Below are positions 52,998 to 55,091 of a stretch of DNA of 55,091 nucleotides, one piece after another. The stretch comes from Candidatus Aveggerthella stercoripullorum (GTDB lineage Bacteria; Actinomycetota; Coriobacteriia; Coriobacteriales; Eggerthellaceae). Position numbers and translations under genes: made by a program. Location of the stretch: positions 1 to 55,091 of the forward strand of contig DVGB01000109.1 in the NCBI GenBank assembly GCA_018712955.1, written 5' to 3'. The notes under the pieces are model-generated. The model had not been told where the DNA came from. It saw only the letters and a list, made by a program, of their open reading frames with translations, and did not search any database. Position 1 is the stretch's first letter; every line of letters begins with the position of its first letter.

Positions 52998-53969
52998 ATG
53001 TCCCAACATCCTAACGCAAGGCTCACCCCGAGGGGGCGGGAAACGCTGGTCTCCCGCGTGGCGGGCGGCGAGCGCATCCGCGACGTCGCCCGCCAGATGG
53101 GCGTTAGCAGGCAGACCGCGTCCAAGTGGCTCGCCCGGGCCCGCAGGGGCGAGCCGATGTCCGACAGGAGCAGCGCGCCGCGCAGGCTCGCGAGGCTGAC
53201 GCCGCCGGACGTCGAGGCCCGCGTCCGCGAGGCGCGCTCGTCGATGCTGCTCGCCCCGCTCGCGCTCGCCGCCGCCACGGGCGTGCCCGCCCGCACCTGC
53301 GCGAGGATCGTCGCCCGCGCCGGCCTGCCCAGGCTCGCCGACGTGGACCGCGTGACCGGCGAGGTCCGGCGCAGGGGCCCCGTCACGCCCGTGCGCTACG
53401 AGCGGGAGCGCCCGGGAGAGCTCGTCCACGTCGACGTCAAGAAGGTGGCGGGGATACCGGACGGCGGAGGCCACCGCGCCCTCGGGCGCGGGTGCGGCTC
53501 GAGGCGCGGCGCGGGCGCCTCGCGCCTCCACGTGGCCGTCGACGACTTCTCCCGCGTCGCCTACGCCGAGCTGCTGCCCGACGAGCGAGAGGGCACCTGC
53601 TCGGCGTTCATGGCGCGCTGCCTCGCGTTCTTCGGCGGCCTGGGCGTCCGCGTGGAGCGCGTGATGACCGACAACGGCCCCGGCTACCGGAGCCGCGAGT
53701 TCAACGCCCTGCTGGAGGGGCGCGGGATCAAGCACAAGTACACGCGCCCCTACAGCCCCTGGCAGAACGGGAAGGTCGAGCGCATGAACCGCACCCTCGC
53801 CCAGGAGTGGCAGTACGGGCGTGCTTGGGAGAGCGAGGCGGGCAGGGCCTCGGCTCTGCCCGCCTTCATCGAGCGCTACAATTGGGACCGTCCGCACAGC
53901 GCCTGCGGGGGACTTCCGCCCATGTCCCGCATTGCCGGCGTAAACAACCTATTGGCACACAACACCTAG
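52998..53969 (+). CDS. IS481-family transposase
   Basis: A 323-residue DDE transposase. The N-terminal helix-turn-helix is IRDVARQMGVSRQTASKWLARA. The DDE core is visible in VAVDDFSRVAYAELL (first Asp), VMTDNGPGYRS (second Asp) and WQNGKVERMNRTL (Glu). The C-terminal part reaches into the right inverted repeat. The TAG stop (53967-53969) lies in the target duplication, outside the element proper. ATG 52998 follows AGAGGGG at 6 nt. The coding region is more GC-rich and Arg/Ala-biased than its neighbours. Confidence 0.93.
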   Translation: MSQHPNARLTPRGRETLVSRVAGGERIRDVARQMGVSRQTASKWLARARRGEPMSDRSSAPRRLARLTPPDVEARVREARSSMLLAPLALAAATGVPARTCARIVARAGLPRLADVDRVTGEVRRRGPVTPVRYERERPGELVHVDVKKVAGIPDGGGHRALGRGCGSRRGAGASRLHVAVDDFSRVAYAELLPDEREGTCSAFMARCLAFFGGLGVRVERVMTDNGPGYRSREFNALLEGRGIKHKYTRPYSPWQNGKVERMNRTLAQEWQYGRAWESEAGRASALPAFIERYNWDRPHSACGGLPPMSRIAGVNNLLAHNT

Positions 53970-54030
53970 CTCTTTGCAAACGGCACGCTGCTTCTGCTGT
54001 GGGTTCTTTCGCGCGCGTTTGACGGTGGAG

Positions 54031-54073
54031 CGCAAAATGCGAAAAGAAGTTAGACCCCTTTTCGCATTTTGCG
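54031..54073. terminator. REP-like terminator hairpin of selD
   Basis: CGCAAAATGCGAAAAG (54031-54046) and CTTTTCGCATTTTGCG (54058-54073) form a perfect 16-bp stem. It lies 29 bp past the selD stop on the minus strand. The loop edge contains GACCC, as do the REP hairpins of the RAYT unit. Confidence 0.82.
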
Positions 54074-54101
54074 TGCTGGCGCGGAAGAGAGTGCGCGGCG
54101 G

Positions 54102-55091
54102 TTAGCGCACGATGATATTCCCGGCAGGGCCTTCGACCGCATGGCCGATTCTCCAAGGCGCGCGACCGGTGCGCGCGGTGAATTCGCGTTCGAATACGGC
54201 GGCCTGTTCCGGCGGAATGGCCGCGAGGATTCCGCCGCTGGTTTGCGGGTCGCACAGCACGCCGGAGATCGTGTCTGCGTCTGTGTCCTCGATATGCGCG
54301 AACCCTTCCGCGAACTCTTCGATCGAGAACGTGCGGGCAGGGCGGCAGTAAGCGTCGGAGAGCTCCATAGCGCGGTCGAAGAGAGGCGCGTCCGACCAGG
54401 CTATTTCGGCAGCACATCCGCTCGCTTCCAGCATTTCGTGCAAATGGCCTGCCAGGCCGAATCCGGTCACGTCGGTGGCGGCGTGGACGTCGGCGGCAAG
54501 CATGGCTTCTCCCGCCGCGCGGTTGAGCTCTGCCATGGATTCGATGACCGGGCGGAATTCGCTTTCCGTGATGAGCTCCATTTTGGCCGCAGCGCACATG
54601 ATGCCGGTGCCGAGCGGCTTCGTCAGGTAGAGGATATCGCCTGGCTGTGCGCCGAAATTGCGCACGATGCGCGCGGGGTCCACCGTGCCGAAGACCGCAA
54701 GGCCGTACTTCGGTTCGTTGTCGTCGACCGAATGGCCGCCCATGATGGCAGCTCCTGCCTCAGCGGCTTTTTCGGTGCCGCCGCGCAGGATGTCGCGCGC
54801 TACGTAATCCGGCAGCGTGCTGTCGAGCGCAAGCACGTTCAGGCCGACCAGCGGACGGCCGCCCATTGCGAAAACGTCAGAGAGCGCATTTGCTGCGGCA
54901 ATGCGTCCGAAATCGTACGGTTCGTCCACCATAGGAGTGAGGAAGTCCACCGTAAGCACGCCCGCTAGATGGTCGGAAAGGCGATAGACAGCGGCGTCGT
55001 CGCTCGTCTCGAAGCCGAGCAGCGCTTCGGGTGGCAGCACCTGGTCTTGCGCGATGTCCGCCAGTATGCGTTCAAGGTCGCCCGGACCCCA
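54102..55091 (-). CDS. selD: Selenide, water dikinase (partial, 5' end outside the window)
   Basis: The C-terminal 329 or so residues of SelD, which makes selenophosphate from selenide and ATP for selenocysteine and selenouridine synthesis. Visible family segments are GPGDLERIL, TSDDAAVYRLSD, TVDFLTPMVDEPYDFGRIAAANALSDVFAMGG (read over 55000-54850), GGHSVDDNEPKYGLAV and DVTGFGLAGHLHEM. The reading frame is open to the window edge, so the start and the catalytic Cys/Sec position lie beyond 55091. The organism therefore probably makes selenoproteins. Confidence 0.93.
   Translation of the reverse strand, partial: WGPGDLERILADIAQDQVLPPEALLGFETSDDAAVYRLSDHLAGVLTVDFLTPMVDEPYDFGRIAAANALSDVFAMGGRPLVGLNVLALDSTLPDYVARDILRGGTEKAAEAGAAIMGGHSVDDNEPKYGLAVFGTVDPARIVRNFGAQPGDILYLTKPLGTGIMCAAAKMELITESEFRPVIESMAELNRAAGEAMLAADVHAATDVTGFGLAGHLHEMLEASGCAAEIAWSDAPLFDRAMELSDAYCRPARTFSIEEFAEGFAHIEDTDADTISGVLCDPQTSGGILAAIPPEQAAVFEREFTARTGRAPWRIGHAVEGPAGNIIVR

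Larger units (their letters stand above)
52893..53970. mobile_element. Intact IS481-family insertion sequence with 6-bp target duplication
   Basis: The element spans 52899-53964 (1066 bp). Left end 52899-52925 and right end 53938-53964 are 27-bp imperfect inverted repeats sharing GTGCCAA and GTTGTTTACGC. Identical CCTAGC copies flank it at 52893-52898 and 53965-53970, matching the NCTAGN target known for IS481 itself. The exact duplication and intact transposase suggest recent insertion. Confidence 0.93.

Overview
The window is GC-rich chromosomal DNA from an anaerobic actinobacterium, most likely Coriobacteriia (Eggerthellaceae-like: Slackia, Denitrobacterium, Eggerthella and relatives). This is an inference. 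It rests on codon use, a Tat-exported molybdopterin enzyme with duplicated NapG/NapH-like electron carriers, a TorD chaperone, an orphan acetate kinase, a PucR regulator next to an OxlT-like transporter, and SLH-anchored envelope enzymes. No 16S rRNA or other decisive marker is present.

Region 1 (1-5.0 kb) is an envelope block: a secreted SLH-anchored 5'-nucleotidase, a secreted calcium-repeat protein, and an ECF sigma factor overlapping a membrane anti-sigma-like protein. Region 2 (5.2-13.3 kb) holds an XRE-cupin regulator with an acyl-CoA synthetase, acetate kinase, tRNA-Pro(CGG), an MFS transporter and a CapA-like enzyme. Region 3 (13.5-21.7 kb) is housekeeping: tatA, greA, lysS (fused to a tRNA-binding domain), a REP-associated transposase flanked by inverted REP hairpins, CIRCE-controlled clpC, and ispD. 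Region 4 (22.2-29.6 kb) holds a membrane protein, a MATE pump, a ChbG-like deacetylase, and a glycosyltransferase pair (GT2 plus a GT39-like membrane enzyme).

Region 5 (29.7-52.1 kb) is the most unusual. Two respiratory loci carry paralogous copies of the same four gene types: a degenerate UvrD-like P-loop protein, an unrecognised protein with a Glu/Ala-rich linker, and a NapG/NapH pair. Locus A (29.7-38.0 kb) adds a winged-helix-like protein, TorD and a polyferredoxin. Locus B (41.2-52.1 kb) adds a DmsABC-type molybdoenzyme with a 1254-residue catalytic subunit. Between them sit a PucR regulator and an OxlT-like MFS transporter. The likely electron path in locus B is quinol to the DmsC anchor or NapGH, then DmsB, then the Mo enzyme. 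Its substrate cannot be read from sequence.

Region 6 (52.1-55.1 kb) has a terminator, a repeat element, an intact IS481-family insertion with a perfect 6-bp target duplication, and the 3' part of selD.

Two unclassified repeat families stand out. One has three copies of a ~162-bp nested-hairpin element placed directly behind genes (5802, 14448, 20399). The other has two ~250-bp elements bounded by related inverted ends (21796, 52532).
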